Assembly (NCBI GenBank): GCA_041905525.1
Contig: JAYRKY010000002.1
Coordinates: 62,001-126,000 of the forward strand
Direction: 5' to 3'
Source: SHVO01 sp041905525
Lineage (GTDB): Bacteria; Pseudomonadota; Alphaproteobacteria; Rhodospirillales; Rhodospirillaceae
Length of the DNA stretch: 64,000 bases
In this document: piece by piece, positions 54,167 through 62,246 of the stretch
Numbering within the stretch: position 1 is the first letter of the stretch
Layout of the letters: each line of letters opens with the position of its first letter
Notes under the pieces: model-generated
Told to the model about the DNA's origin: nothing
Database searches by the model: none
Seen by the model: only the letters and a program-made list of their open reading frames with translations
Position numbers and translations under genes: made by a program

Positions 54167-55789
54167 ATGGCTTCCCCGTCGCTTCTCAAAGGCATCGGCA
54201 CGGTCGGCTTCTTCACGCTCGGCTCGCGCATCACCGGCTTCTTGCGGGATATGCTGCAGGCCGCTCTGCTCGGCGCGGGCGACACGGCCGCGGCGTTCAT
54301 CGTCGCGTTCCGAATCCCCAATCTCTTCCGCAGCCTGTTCGCCGAGGGCGCCTTCTCGGCGGGATTCGTGCCGATCTTCGCAAGCCTTCATGAAGGCGAC
54401 GGTCACGCCAAGGCCATGGCCTTTGCCCGTGAAGCCGCCTCGGTGCTGGTGCTGGTGCTCGCGACCTTCAGCGCACTGATGATCGTGTTCATGCCCTGGG
54501 TCGTGCGCCTGATCGCCCCCGGCTTCGTCGACGATCCGGGTCTCATGGCAAGCGCCGTGGAACTCTCGCGCATCGCCTTTCCGTACCTCTTCTTCATTTC
54601 GCTCACCTCGCTCCAGTCGGGGATTCTCAACGCGCTGCATATCTTCGCCGCGCCGGCGGCGGCCCCGATCCTTCTCAATCTCACGGTCATCGGATTCCTG
54701 CTGGGCTCCACAGTGCTCGACACACACCGCGCCGAAGCCATGGCCTGGGGCGTGTCGGCGGCGGGGCTCATCCAGTTTCTATGGCTCGGCTATCACTGCT
54801 GGCGCGCCGGCGCGGCATTGAAAATCGGGCGTCCGCGCCTGTCACCCGATGTGAAGATGTTGCTGAAGCGCATGCTGCCGGTGGCCATCGGCGCCGGCGT
54901 CTATCAGCTCAACATGTTCGTCAGCACCAGTATCGCGACCCTTGTGTCCGCCAGCGCGGTCTCGTGGCTGTATTACGCCGACCGCGTCAATCAGCTGCCG
55001 GTCGGAATCGTCGGCGTCGCGGTCGGGATCGTTTTGCTCCCGCTCCTCTCGCGCCAGATCCGCGCCGGGAACGAGGAGGCGGCCCTCGCCAACCAGAACC
55101 GCGCGATCGAGTTCTCGCTGCTCCTGACGGTGCCGGCGTCGGTGGGCATCGCGGTCCTGGCCGAGCCGATCACCGCGACGTTGTTCGAACGCGGCGCCTT
55201 CACGCCCGAAGATCGCGAAGCGGTTGCCGCGGCGCTGCTGGCGTTCTCCTTTGCGCTTCCCGCCTATGTGCTCAACAAGGCGCTGACGCCCGGCTTCTTC
55301 GGCCGTCACGATACCGTGACGCCGGTGAAAAGCGCCGGAGCGGCGTTCATCGTCAACGTGGTCGCGAGCCTCGCGCTCATTCAAGGCTACGGCCATCTTG
55401 GCATTGCGCTCGCGTCCAGCCTCTCGGCCTGGATGAACGCGGTGACGCTCTATGTGATTTTGCACCGGCGCGGCCACATCAAGCCGGATGCGCGCTTGAA
55501 AAAGCGCGTGCCGCGTCTGATCCTCGCCGCCGCCGCCATGGGCGCGGCGGTGTGGGCGGCGCTGCATTTCGCGCTGGATCTGCTGGGCCCGGTCTTCGGT
55601 CCGCCGAACGCCGCCGCGGCGTCCGAGATGATGCGCGTGTATACCCTCGCGCCGGTGATCGCCGTAGGCGGCCTTGTGTTCCTGGCGAGCGCCTTCCTGT
55701 TCGGCGCCGCCGACAAGAACGACTTCAAACAGTTCCGCCGCGCGCAAGGATCGCAGGGGCCAGGGTCGAACACGCCGGGCGGTGCTTGA
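54167..55789 (+). CDS. murJ: Lipid II flippase MurJ (MviN)
   Basis: Moves lipid II across the inner membrane for peptidoglycan synthesis. The 540-aa MOP-superfamily protein has about 14 hydrophobic segments; the N-terminal SRITGFLRDMLQAALLGAGD and AFRIPNLFRSLFAEGAFSAG stretches are MurJ hallmarks with the essential arginines. It starts 20 bp after glnD. The C-terminal 25 residues are a polar Gln/Gly-rich tail. No truncation. Confidence 0.96.
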   Translation: MASPSLLKGIGTVGFFTLGSRITGFLRDMLQAALLGAGDTAAAFIVAFRIPNLFRSLFAEGAFSAGFVPIFASLHEGDGHAKAMAFAREAASVLVLVLATFSALMIVFMPWVVRLIAPGFVDDPGLMASAVELSRIAFPYLFFISLTSLQSGILNALHIFAAPAAAPILLNLTVIGFLLGSTVLDTHRAEAMAWGVSAAGLIQFLWLGYHCWRAGAALKIGRPRLSPDVKMLLKRMLPVAIGAGVYQLNMFVSTSIATLVSASAVSWLYYADRVNQLPVGIVGVAVGIVLLPLLSRQIRAGNEEAALANQNRAIEFSLLLTVPASVGIAVLAEPITATLFERGAFTPEDREAVAAALLAFSFALPAYVLNKALTPGFFGRHDTVTPVKSAGAAFIVNVVASLALIQGYGHLGIALASSLSAWMNAVTLYVILHRRGHIKPDARLKKRVPRLILAAAAMGAAVWAALHFALDLLGPVFGPPNAAAASEMMRVYTLAPVIAVGGLVFLASAFLFGAADKNDFKQFRRAQGSQGPGSNTPGGA

Positions 55790-55885
55790 CCGCTTCGCGG
55801 GTCCGCGGTACCACCGCCGCGCCCATCACCGATGGGCCGGGATATGCCTCCAACCATGTCCTGACCTCGAAGTGAGGGCGCCTCC

Positions 55886-56941
55886 ATGAGCGGGTCCACT
55901 CCGCAGCCAGCGCGCGAAAGCGCGCCGCGGACCAATATTAAAGGCCGGATTTTTTCCGGCATTCAGCCTACGGGCAATCTCCACCTCGGCAATTACATCG
56001 GCGCGATCCGCAACTGGGTCGCGATGCAGAAAGACTATGAATGTCTGTTCTGCGTGGTCGATCTGCACGCCATCACGGTGTGGCAAGATCCCGCCGCGCT
56101 GCGCCGCGCGACCCGCGAGGTCGCCGCCGGCATGATCGCCTCCGGCGTGGACCCCGAAGCCAATATCCTGTTCGTTCAAAGCCACGTTTCGGGACATGCC
56201 GAGCTGGCCTGGGTGTTCAACTGCGTTGCCCGCTTGGGCTGGCTGAACCGCATGACCCAGTTCAAGGACAAAGCCGGGAAGAACCGCGAGAACGCGTCGT
56301 CCGGGCTCTATGTCTATCCGAACCTCATGGCCGCCGACATTCTGCTCTACAAGGGCACGCACGTTCCGGTGGGCGAGGATCAGAAGCAGCATGTCGAACT
56401 GGCCCGTGATATCGCGCAGAAGTTCAACAACGATTCCGGGGTGAACCTCTTCCCGCTGCCCGAACCGGTGATCCAAGGGGTGGGCACGCGCGTCATGTCC
56501 TTGCGCGACGGCAGCCGGAAGATGTCGAAGTCGGAACCCTCGGAATTCGGCGTGATCTATATGACCGACACCGCCGAGGCGATCCGGGACAAGATCAAGC
56601 GCGCCACGACCGACCCGAACCTGCTGCCGGACTCGGTGCCGGGCCTCGAAGGCCGGGCGGAAGCGGCCAACCTTCTCAGCATCTACGCCGCCCTCACGGG
56701 CCGGACCCTGGAGGAGGTCGTGGCCGAGACCGCCGGCCAGCAGTTCAGCCAGTTCAAAGCCACCCTGGCCGACGCGGCCGTCGCCACCCTCGGCCCCATC
56801 AATGCCGAAATGAAGCGGCTGATGGACGACCCGGCGGAGATCGACCGCTTCCTGAAGCTGGGGGCCGAAAAGGCCCGCGATCTGGCGGCGCCGGTCCTCA
56901 AAGAGGTCTACGACGCGGTCGGCTTCCTGCCGCGCACCTAA
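55886..56941 (+). CDS. trpS: Tryptophan-tRNA ligase
   Basis: Class I aminoacyl-tRNA synthetase charging tRNA-Trp. The 351-aa protein has a short N-terminal lead (about 20 aa), the HIGH-equivalent GNLHLGN at 30-36 within SGIQPTGNLHLGNYIGA, and KMSKSEPSEF in the KMSKS loop (about 213). The glnD-murJ-trpS order is common in this class. It ends at a bidirectional hairpin and faces the convergent H1-like gene. Confidence 0.97.
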   Translation: MSGSTPQPARESAPRTNIKGRIFSGIQPTGNLHLGNYIGAIRNWVAMQKDYECLFCVVDLHAITVWQDPAALRRATREVAAGMIASGVDPEANILFVQSHVSGHAELAWVFNCVARLGWLNRMTQFKDKAGKNRENASSGLYVYPNLMAADILLYKGTHVPVGEDQKQHVELARDIAQKFNNDSGVNLFPLPEPVIQGVGTRVMSLRDGSRKMSKSEPSEFGVIYMTDTAEAIRDKIKRATTDPNLLPDSVPGLEGRAEAANLLSIYAALTGRTLEEVVAETAGQQFSQFKATLADAAVATLGPINAEMKRLMDDPAEIDRFLKLGAEKARDLAAPVLKEVYDAVGFLPRT

Positions 56942-56943
56942 CG

Positions 56944-56972
56944 AAAAACCCCTCGCCGCATCGGCGAGGGGT
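56944..56972. terminator. Terminator between convergent trpS and the H1-like gene
   Basis: A perfect 11-bp stem (ACCCCTCGCCG at 56948-56958, CGGCGAGGGGT at 56962-56972) with a CAT loop. The A-run at 56944-56948 becomes a T-run on the minus strand, so the main direction is for the minus-strand gene, although trpS transcripts would also meet the hairpin 7 bp after the stop codon. Confidence 0.85.
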
Positions 56973-57042
56973 CATCTAACCCATTGAAATTAATCATTTT
57001 GCTGCAGCAGTTTGTGCAACATGAGCCGGGCGAGCCGGTTTT

Positions 57043-57090
57043 ATGCTGCACCTCATGTTGCACCCTATGCTGCAGCATGGGCTGCAGCAA
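57043..57090. repeat. 12-bp tandem repeat (four units) with TGCTGCA core
   Basis: Four 12-bp units in register: ATGCTGCACCTC, ATGTTGCACCCT, ATGCTGCAGCAT, GGGCTGCAGCAA (57043-57090). The third contains a perfect 12-bp palindrome ATGCTGCAGCAT at 57067-57078. A further GCTGCAGCAG occurs at 57001-57010 and TGTGCAACATG just after it. The block lies between the trpS terminator and the stop codon of the H1-like gene, outside both coding regions. Confidence 0.7.
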
Positions 57091-57105
57091 AAGCGCAGCA
57101 AACGC

Positions 57106-57825
57106 CTAGGTCTTTTTGAGCCGGGCCTTCAGCCGGTCGCCGAGTTTGTCCATGGCGGCGGACCATTGGGCGCGGACCTTGCTGACGTCGGCGGCGCTTT
57201 TCAGGCCTTCGTGGTCGACGGTCACCTGTGTCTTTTTCGGGCCCTTCACCACGAATCGCACCTCCACACGGCCGACCTTCCAGGTGAAGCGCAGGTTCTT
57301 GCCGGGGTTCCGGGTGGAGAAATTGACGGCCTCTTTCAGGAACGCCGCGCGGCTCTTGGCGTTCACCCAGGCGTCGAAGGCCGCATCGACCCCGGCGTCG
57401 ACGGTCCGGCTGACGCTGGTGCGGAATCCGGACAGGGTCTCGTTCACCTTGCGCAGGCCGCGGGCGCGTTCGTAACCCACGGTCACCATCTGCGCCCACC
57501 AGGCCGGGATCTTGTGCCGGGTGGCGACCAGCTCGGCGATGGCCTTATGGGTCATCTTGGCGGCGCCGGCTTTATCCAGCACCGCGAACCACTGCGCCCA
57601 GGTGCGCCCCGTCTTGGCCTTCACGGCGGCGTCGCTCATGGCGGCGGACGCGCTCTTGCGTTTGGCCTTCGGCGCCGCTTTTTTGACGGCGGCCTTTTTC
57701 ACGGGCGTTCTTTTCACCGCGGCCTTCTTGCGCGCCGGCGCCTTGCGCTTCGCCGCCGTCTTCACCGGCGCCGTCTCGGCCTGCTCGTTCGCCTGGTCGG
57801 CCGCATCGTCACTGACATCGCTCAT
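57106..57825 (-). CDS. H1-like Lys/Ala-rich N-terminus + DUF4287-like + SRPBCC-like protein
   Basis: A 239-aa protein of unusual build: an acidic start (1-20), a histone-H1-like Lys/Ala/Pro segment (about 22-57, for example RKKAAVKRTPVKKAAVKKAA), a helical domain (about 63-125; KTGRTWAQWF, WWAQMVTVGYERARG) resembling DUF4287, and a C-terminal SRPBCC/AHSA1-like domain (about 135-239; AFDAWVNAKSRAAFL, LRFTWKVGRVEVRFVVKGP). Function is unknown; the basic tail suggests DNA or other polyanion binding. Its ATG shares one base with the stop of the upstream nitroreductase gene (TGATG), so they are coupled. Domain names are from motif memory. Confidence 0.82.
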   Translation of the reverse strand: MSDVSDDAADQANEQAETAPVKTAAKRKAPARKKAAVKRTPVKKAAVKKAAPKAKRKSASAAMSDAAVKAKTGRTWAQWFAVLDKAGAAKMTHKAIAELVATRHKIPAWWAQMVTVGYERARGLRKVNETLSGFRTSVSRTVDAGVDAAFDAWVNAKSRAAFLKEAVNFSTRNPGKNLRFTWKVGRVEVRFVVKGPKKTQVTVDHEGLKSAADVSKVRAQWSAAMDKLGDRLKARLKKT

Positions 57826-58412
57826 CACACCACCTCGCATGCTTTTTCGAACGGCAGACGCGGACTGCGTGGATACACCTTCGCCTCGTCCCCGTAGCCA
57901 ATATTGCACATGAAATTCGCCTTGATTCGGCCGTCAGGCCAGAAGGTTTTATTGATCAGCGCGGCGTCGAAGCCGCTCATGGGACCGCAATCGAGCCCCA
58001 GGCTGCGCGCCGCGATCATGAAGTATGCGCCTTGCAGCGCGCTGTTGCGCAAGGCCGTGATCTCGACGTCCGGCTTGCCCTCGAACCAGCCGCGCGCAGC
58101 CTCGCGCGGGTAAAGCTCGGGCAGGAGTTCATAGAATTTGGTGTCGTAACCGATCACCAGATTGACGGGCGCCGCCAAGGTTTTTGCGCGGTTGCCCTCG
58201 CTCATGGCCGGGGTCAGTTTGGCCTTGGCCTCGGGGCTGACAATGAACAGAAAACGCGCCGGTGTGGAATTGGCGCTGGTGGGGCCCCATTTCGCGAGGT
58301 CGTAGACTTCGCGTAACAGCGCCTCCGCGATGGCGATCGGTTGGAAGCCGTTGTGTGTGCGCGCCTTGCGGAAAATCAGATCGAGCGCGTCGTCGTCCAG
58401 TTTCCCCCGCAT
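57825..58412 (-). CDS. Nitroreductase-family protein, RutE/HadB-like (malonic semialdehyde reductase)
   Basis: A 195-aa FMN-dependent nitroreductase-fold protein. The DLAKWGPTSANSTPARFLFI segment and SEGNRAKTLAAPV, CGPMSGFD and IKANFMCNIGYGDE are characteristic of the RutE/YdfG-linked subgroup annotated as malonic semialdehyde reductase in pyrimidine degradation. No other rut genes are nearby, so that role is not supported by context. It lies 28 bp after the Nfu gene and is coupled to the next gene by a 1-bp overlap. Confidence 0.87.
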   Translation of the reverse strand: MRGKLDDDALDLIFRKARTHNGFQPIAIAEALLREVYDLAKWGPTSANSTPARFLFIVSPEAKAKLTPAMSEGNRAKTLAAPVNLVIGYDTKFYELLPELYPREAARGWFEGKPDVEITALRNSALQGAYFMIAARSLGLDCGPMSGFDAALINKTFWPDGRIKANFMCNIGYGDEAKVYPRSPRLPFEKACEVV

Positions 58413-58440
58413 GATGTCCTACAGGCGATTTCCAGAACGA

Positions 58441-59007
58441 TCACATCATCGCTTCGACTTGCAGTACCTCGGGCACATAGTGCTTGAGCATATTCTCGAT
58501 GCCCATCTTCAAGGTCGCCGTCGAGCTGGGGCATCCCGCGCACGAGCCGCGCAGGTTCAGATAGACCGTGCCGTTCTTGAAGCCGCGGTAGACAATGTCG
58601 CCGCCATCCTGCGCCACGGCGGGGCGGACGCGCGTTTCGATCAACTCCTTGATCTGATCGATGATCTCGCCGTCGATGCCGTCGTCGTTGAATTCTTCCT
58701 CGGCCGCGCTGGCGTCTTCGCCGGCGTCCATCACCGGGGCATTGGCGGTGAAGTGATCCATGATCGCGCCGAGCACCATCGGCTTCAGCACCTGCCAATC
58801 CTTCTCGTCGGTCTTGGTCACGGTGACGAAGTCGTAGCCGAGGAAGACGCCCGCGACGCCGTCGATTTCGAACAGAAGACGGGCCAGCGGCGAGCGGCCG
58901 GCCGCTTCGCGCGAGGTGAAATCCGCGACGCCCATCTCCAGGACTGAGCGCCCCGGCAGAAACTTCAGGGCGGCGGGATTCGGGGTTTCTTCGGTCTGGA
59001 TGAACAT
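58441..59007 (-). CDS. NifU/Nfu-type iron-sulfur cluster carrier
   Basis: A 188-aa Fe-S scaffold or carrier with an N-terminal Nfu_N domain (about 1-87, MFIQTEETPNPAALKFLPG) and a C-terminal NifU domain (about 112-182) carrying the cluster-binding CxxC in GSCAGCPSS. It transfers [4Fe-4S] clusters to apo-enzymes; mitochondrial NFU1 is the closest eukaryotic relative. The two-domain form is typical for alphaproteobacteria. Between the domains is an acidic linker (about 90-110). Confidence 0.95.
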   Translation of the reverse strand: MFIQTEETPNPAALKFLPGRSVLEMGVADFTSREAAGRSPLARLLFEIDGVAGVFLGYDFVTVTKTDEKDWQVLKPMVLGAIMDHFTANAPVMDAGEDASAAEEEFNDDGIDGEIIDQIKELIETRVRPAVAQDGGDIVYRGFKNGTVYLNLRGSCAGCPSSTATLKMGIENMLKHYVPEVLQVEAMM

Positions 59008-59088
59008 GGGGCGGCCCTGAACTGGAAGGAAAAGAGGAGGTTTAAATAGGACCTAATTGGTCCGCAATCAAGCCAGGGAGGCCCAAGC

Positions 59089-59598
59089 CTAGGTGAGGGC
59101 GTCCAGACGCTCCGGACTGAGATCGCCGGGCACAATGGTGACCGGGATGAGGATCTTGCCCGCGAGCTTTCCCGAGAGCGCCGAGACGATGGGGCCGGGG
59201 CCTTCCGGCCCGGCGCTGGCGCCCAGCACCAGCATGTCGATGGTTGGATGGGCGCCGATCACTTCGATCAGCTGATCGAGGGTGTCGCCCTGGCGCAGAT
59301 GCAAATCCGGGAATCGGCCCGTCAGCTTATGGACCTCGGCGGCGACATTTTGCAGGCGGCGCTCGGCTTCCGTTTTGGCTTCGTGCTGCATCAGCTCTTC
59401 GATGGCCGCGAAGTGGTGATAGTCGCTGTGCGGCACCGCGTGAAACAGCGCAACCTTTCCACCGGTGCTCAGCACGCGGCGGCATGCAAAGCGCAGCGCG
59501 GTGCGAAACTCCACTGACCGGTCCACCACCACCAGAAAGGTGCGTCCCGAGTCCGGCGCGGGGACAGGCACGGGGGCGGAAGGCGCGTCGGTGGTCAT
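59089..59598 (-). CDS. Universal stress protein (UspA family)
   Basis: A 169-aa single Usp domain. After a Pro-rich lead (about 1-18) comes FLVVVDRSVEFRTALRFA and the C-terminal MLVLGASAGPEGPG with a shortened nucleotide loop compared with the canonical G-2X-G-9X-G(S/T), so ATP binding is uncertain. ATG 59598 is chosen; the frame is open to 59685. It starts 4 bp after the TIGR02186-type gene, so the two plus the TauE permease form one transcription unit. Confidence 0.88.
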   Translation of the reverse strand: MTTDAPSAPVPVPAPDSGRTFLVVVDRSVEFRTALRFACRRVLSTGGKVALFHAVPHSDYHHFAAIEELMQHEAKTEAERRLQNVAAEVHKLTGRFPDLHLRQGDTLDQLIEVIGAHPTIDMLVLGASAGPEGPGPIVSALSGKLAGKILIPVTIVPGDLSPERLDALT

Positions 59599-59602
59599 GG
59601 CG

Positions 59603-60361
59603 CTACACCCGGCGGAACACGGCGCTTGCGGCCCAGCCCGCGCCCGCCGCCATAAGCACGGCCAGCAAGCCATAGAGCGGCGCAAGATTGTGGGCGAAGT
59701 CGTAGATGTCGGCGCCGATGCCGATCTTGGAGATGTTCAGCGGCACGATCTCGGCGGCCACCACCTGGCCTTCGCGGAAGAGATAGACCTGCACATTATA
59801 TGTGCCGACGGGTACGTTCGACGGGAAGTGCAGCTCGGCGCGGAACAGGCGGTTGGACATCATATTGATCGCGCCGATGCCCTGGTCATACAGGCCTTCG
59901 CTCGTCTTCAGCCGCACCAGCGCCTTGCGGAATTCCGCCAGCCGGTCGAGCGGGACGTTTTCGTCGCCCGTCAGCATCCGGATATTGTCGACGCCGATCT
60001 CGTGCCGGGCGAGCAGCGTCTGAGGCACGAACTCTTCCACCGGCCGCGACGAGACCACGCGGTAGTAGGACGGCACCGAGGCGAAGGTCACGTCGGCGGT
60101 GTTCAGCCAGATGGGGCCGACGCGGGTCTTATTGCGCACCACTTCGTCGCGGCGGGGTCCGGTCACTACCACCGCAACGTCGCCAGGCCCATCTGTCGCG
60201 CCGAACAGCAGCACGTCCGTGCCGGTGAAGCGCGAGGTGATGGCGACGAGGTGGCTGGACAAATCGGCCACCAACGGCACTTCGGGCGCGCGCGGTTCTT
60301 CCTGCGCCGCGGCACCCGCGGCGGCGAGGGAAAGGGCGAAGGCGAGGAACGCCGCTCTCAT
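59603..60361 (-). CDS. TIGR02186-type periplasmic/membrane protein of unknown function
   Basis: A 252-aa protein with a cleavable signal (MRAAFLAFALSLAAAGAAAQ) and a C-terminal membrane segment (about 225-245) followed by FRRV, so most of the chain is periplasmic. The sequence (LVADLSSHLVAITSRFTGTD, DVLLFGATDG, VVVTGPRR) matches my recollection of the TIGR02186 family, often next to TauE/SafE permeases in alphaproteobacteria. Its function is unknown. The ATG overlaps the permease stop by 4 bp (ATGA), and the Usp gene follows after 4 bp. Confidence 0.88.
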   Translation of the reverse strand: MRAAFLAFALSLAAAGAAAQEEPRAPEVPLVADLSSHLVAITSRFTGTDVLLFGATDGPGDVAVVVTGPRRDEVVRNKTRVGPIWLNTADVTFASVPSYYRVVSSRPVEEFVPQTLLARHEIGVDNIRMLTGDENVPLDRLAEFRKALVRLKTSEGLYDQGIGAINMMSNRLFRAELHFPSNVPVGTYNVQVYLFREGQVVAAEIVPLNISKIGIGADIYDFAHNLAPLYGLLAVLMAAGAGWAASAVFRRV

Positions 60362-61284
60362 GGCGTGCTCCCGATGGAAATCGAGAAGGGTTCCTTCGGC
60401 GTGAGCACCAGGCCGATGGCGAGATTGATCGCCACCAGCAGCACCATCGCGGCGAGCATCACTCGCAAATGCTCGCCCTTCACCTTGCCCGAGAGACGCG
60501 CACCGATCTGCGCGCTCACCACCGCGATCACCAGCAGCAAGAGCGCCAGCACCACATCGACCGACTGATTGACCATCGCCTGCAGCAGCGCGGTGATCGC
60601 CGTCACAAAGGTGATCTGGAAAAGGCTGGTGCCGATCACGACTTGGGTCGGCATGCCCAGGAGATAGATCATCGCCGGCACGATCAGGAAGCCGCCCCCG
60701 ACACCCATCATGGCGACCAGCAGGCCGACCACGAAGCCGATGCCGCCCGGCAGCAGCGCCGAGATATAGAGCTTCGAACGCCGGAAGCGGATCTTGAATG
60801 GCAGGCCGTGCATCCACATGTGCCGACCCGGGCCGCGCGCGGCGAGGGCCTGCGCCACGGGGCGTTTCTTCAGCGCGCCGGGCAGGCTTTCCATCAGCAT
60901 GAACCCGCCCACCACGCCGAGGAACACCACATAGCCAAGCGAGATGGTGAGATCGATGTGGCCGGAGTCCTTGAGCAGATTGAATAGGTAGACGCCGAGA
61001 CTGGAGCCGATGAGACCGCCGCCGGTGAGCACACCGCCCATGAGGAAGTCGACATTGTTGCGGCGCATGTGCGCCAGCATGCCCGAGACCGACGAGGCGA
61101 CGATCTGTACCGACTGGGTGCCCACCGCGACCGTCGGCGGCACGCCGATGAAGATCAGCAGCGGCGTCATGAGGAATCCGCCGCCGACACCGAACAGACC
61201 GGAGAGCAGACCCACAATCCCGCCCAGGCCCAGAACAAGGAAGATGTTCACGGACAGCTCGGCGATGGGCAGGTAAATCTGCAT
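60358..61284 (-). CDS. Sulfite exporter TauE/SafE-family permease
   Basis: A 308-aa integral membrane protein with about eight hydrophobic segments and the internal two-fold repeat of the family: GLLSGLFGVGGGFLMTPLLI near the N-terminus and LVAMMGVGGGFLIVPAMIYL in the second half. Family members move sulfite, sulfoacetate or other small anions. A cytoplasmic loop rich in Arg/Gly (about 140-170) separates the halves. It starts 14 bp after fcl and overlaps the TIGR02186-type gene by 4 bp. Confidence 0.92.
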   Translation of the reverse strand: MQIYLPIAELSVNIFLVLGLGGIVGLLSGLFGVGGGFLMTPLLIFIGVPPTVAVGTQSVQIVASSVSGMLAHMRRNNVDFLMGGVLTGGGLIGSSLGVYLFNLLKDSGHIDLTISLGYVVFLGVVGGFMLMESLPGALKKRPVAQALAARGPGRHMWMHGLPFKIRFRRSKLYISALLPGGIGFVVGLLVAMMGVGGGFLIVPAMIYLLGMPTQVVIGTSLFQITFVTAITALLQAMVNQSVDVVLALLLLVIAVVSAQIGARLSGKVKGEHLRVMLAAMVLLVAINLAIGLVLTPKEPFSISIGSTP

Positions 61285-61298
61285 ACGGCGTTACTTAC

Positions 61299-62246
61299 TT
61301 AGGCGTTGGCGACGTTCTGTCGGTACCATTGATACGTGGCGGCGATGCCGTCGCGCAGCGCGGTCTTGGCTTTCCAGCCGAGAGCGTTGATGCGTCCGAC
61401 ATCCACCAGTTTGCGCGGCGTCCCATCGGGCTTGGAACTGTCGAAGGTGAAACCGCCCTTGAAACCCACCACATCGGCGATCAGTTCCGCGAGCTCGCGA
61501 ATTGTCACGTCGGACCCGACGCCGATATTGACCAGCTGTTCGTCCGAATAGGTTTTCATCAGGAAGACGCAGGCGTCGGCCAGATCGTCGACATGCAGGA
61601 ACTCGCGGCGCGGGGTGCCCGAGCCCCACAAGGTGAGCGAATCCTTACCCGTGGTCTTGGCGTCGTGGGCCTTGGCGATCAGCGCGGGCAGCACGTGGCT
61701 CGACGTCAGATCGAAATTGTCCTCGGGCCCGTACAGATTCGTCGGCATGCAGCTGATGAAATCGCGGCCACACTGGCGCCGGTAGGCCTGGCACTGCTTG
61801 ATCCCGGCGATCTTGGCGATCGCATACCACTGGTTGGTCGGCTCCAAGGGTCCGGTCAGCAGCGCGTCCTCGTTCATCGGCTGCGACGCGAGCCGCGGGT
61901 AGATGCAGGTGGAACCCAGGAACAGCAACTTCTCGACGCCGATTTGATGCGCCGTCGCGATGATGTTGGTTTGGATTTGCAGGTTGTCGGTCAGGAATTC
62001 CGCCGGCCGCGTGTCATTGGCGACGATGCCGCCGACCACCGCCGCGGCGAGGAAGACCGCTTGCGGTTTCGTCTCGCCCATCCAGGTCTCGACCTCGACT
62101 TGGCGCGTGAGATCGAGTTCGCGCCGCGTCACCGTCAGCAGGGTGCAGCCTTCGCGTTCCAGGCGGCGCACGAGGGCGCTGCCCACCATGCCCCGGTGGC
62201 CCGCCACCCAGACGCGTTTGCCTGCGAGGGAGTAACCGCCCGCCAT
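61299..62246 (-). CDS. fcl: GDP-L-fucose synthase
   Basis: Epimerises and reduces GDP-4-keto-6-deoxymannose to GDP-L-fucose. The 315-aa short-chain dehydrogenase has the NADP motif GHRGMVG at 16-22, AAAVVGGI, the catalytic Ser in GSTCIYP and Tyr/Lys in YAIAK. ATG 62246 shares a base with the gmd stop (TGATG); the much longer frame into gmd is a shadow. Together with gmd it supplies GDP-fucose for surface polysaccharide. Confidence 0.97.
   Translation of the reverse strand: MAGGYSLAGKRVWVAGHRGMVGSALVRRLEREGCTLLTVTRRELDLTRQVEVETWMGETKPQAVFLAAAVVGGIVANDTRPAEFLTDNLQIQTNIIATAHQIGVEKLLFLGSTCIYPRLASQPMNEDALLTGPLEPTNQWYAIAKIAGIKQCQAYRRQCGRDFISCMPTNLYGPEDNFDLTSSHVLPALIAKAHDAKTTGKDSLTLWGSGTPRREFLHVDDLADACVFLMKTYSDEQLVNIGVGSDVTIRELAELIADVVGFKGGFTFDSSKPDGTPRKLVDVGRINALGWKAKTALRDGIAATYQWYRQNVANA

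Noticed and set aside
57043..57897. Plus-strand open frame starting in the 12-bp tandem repeat
   Set aside because: Apart from the repeat it runs antisense to the H1-like gene and has no recognisable domain; it looks like a shadow frame.
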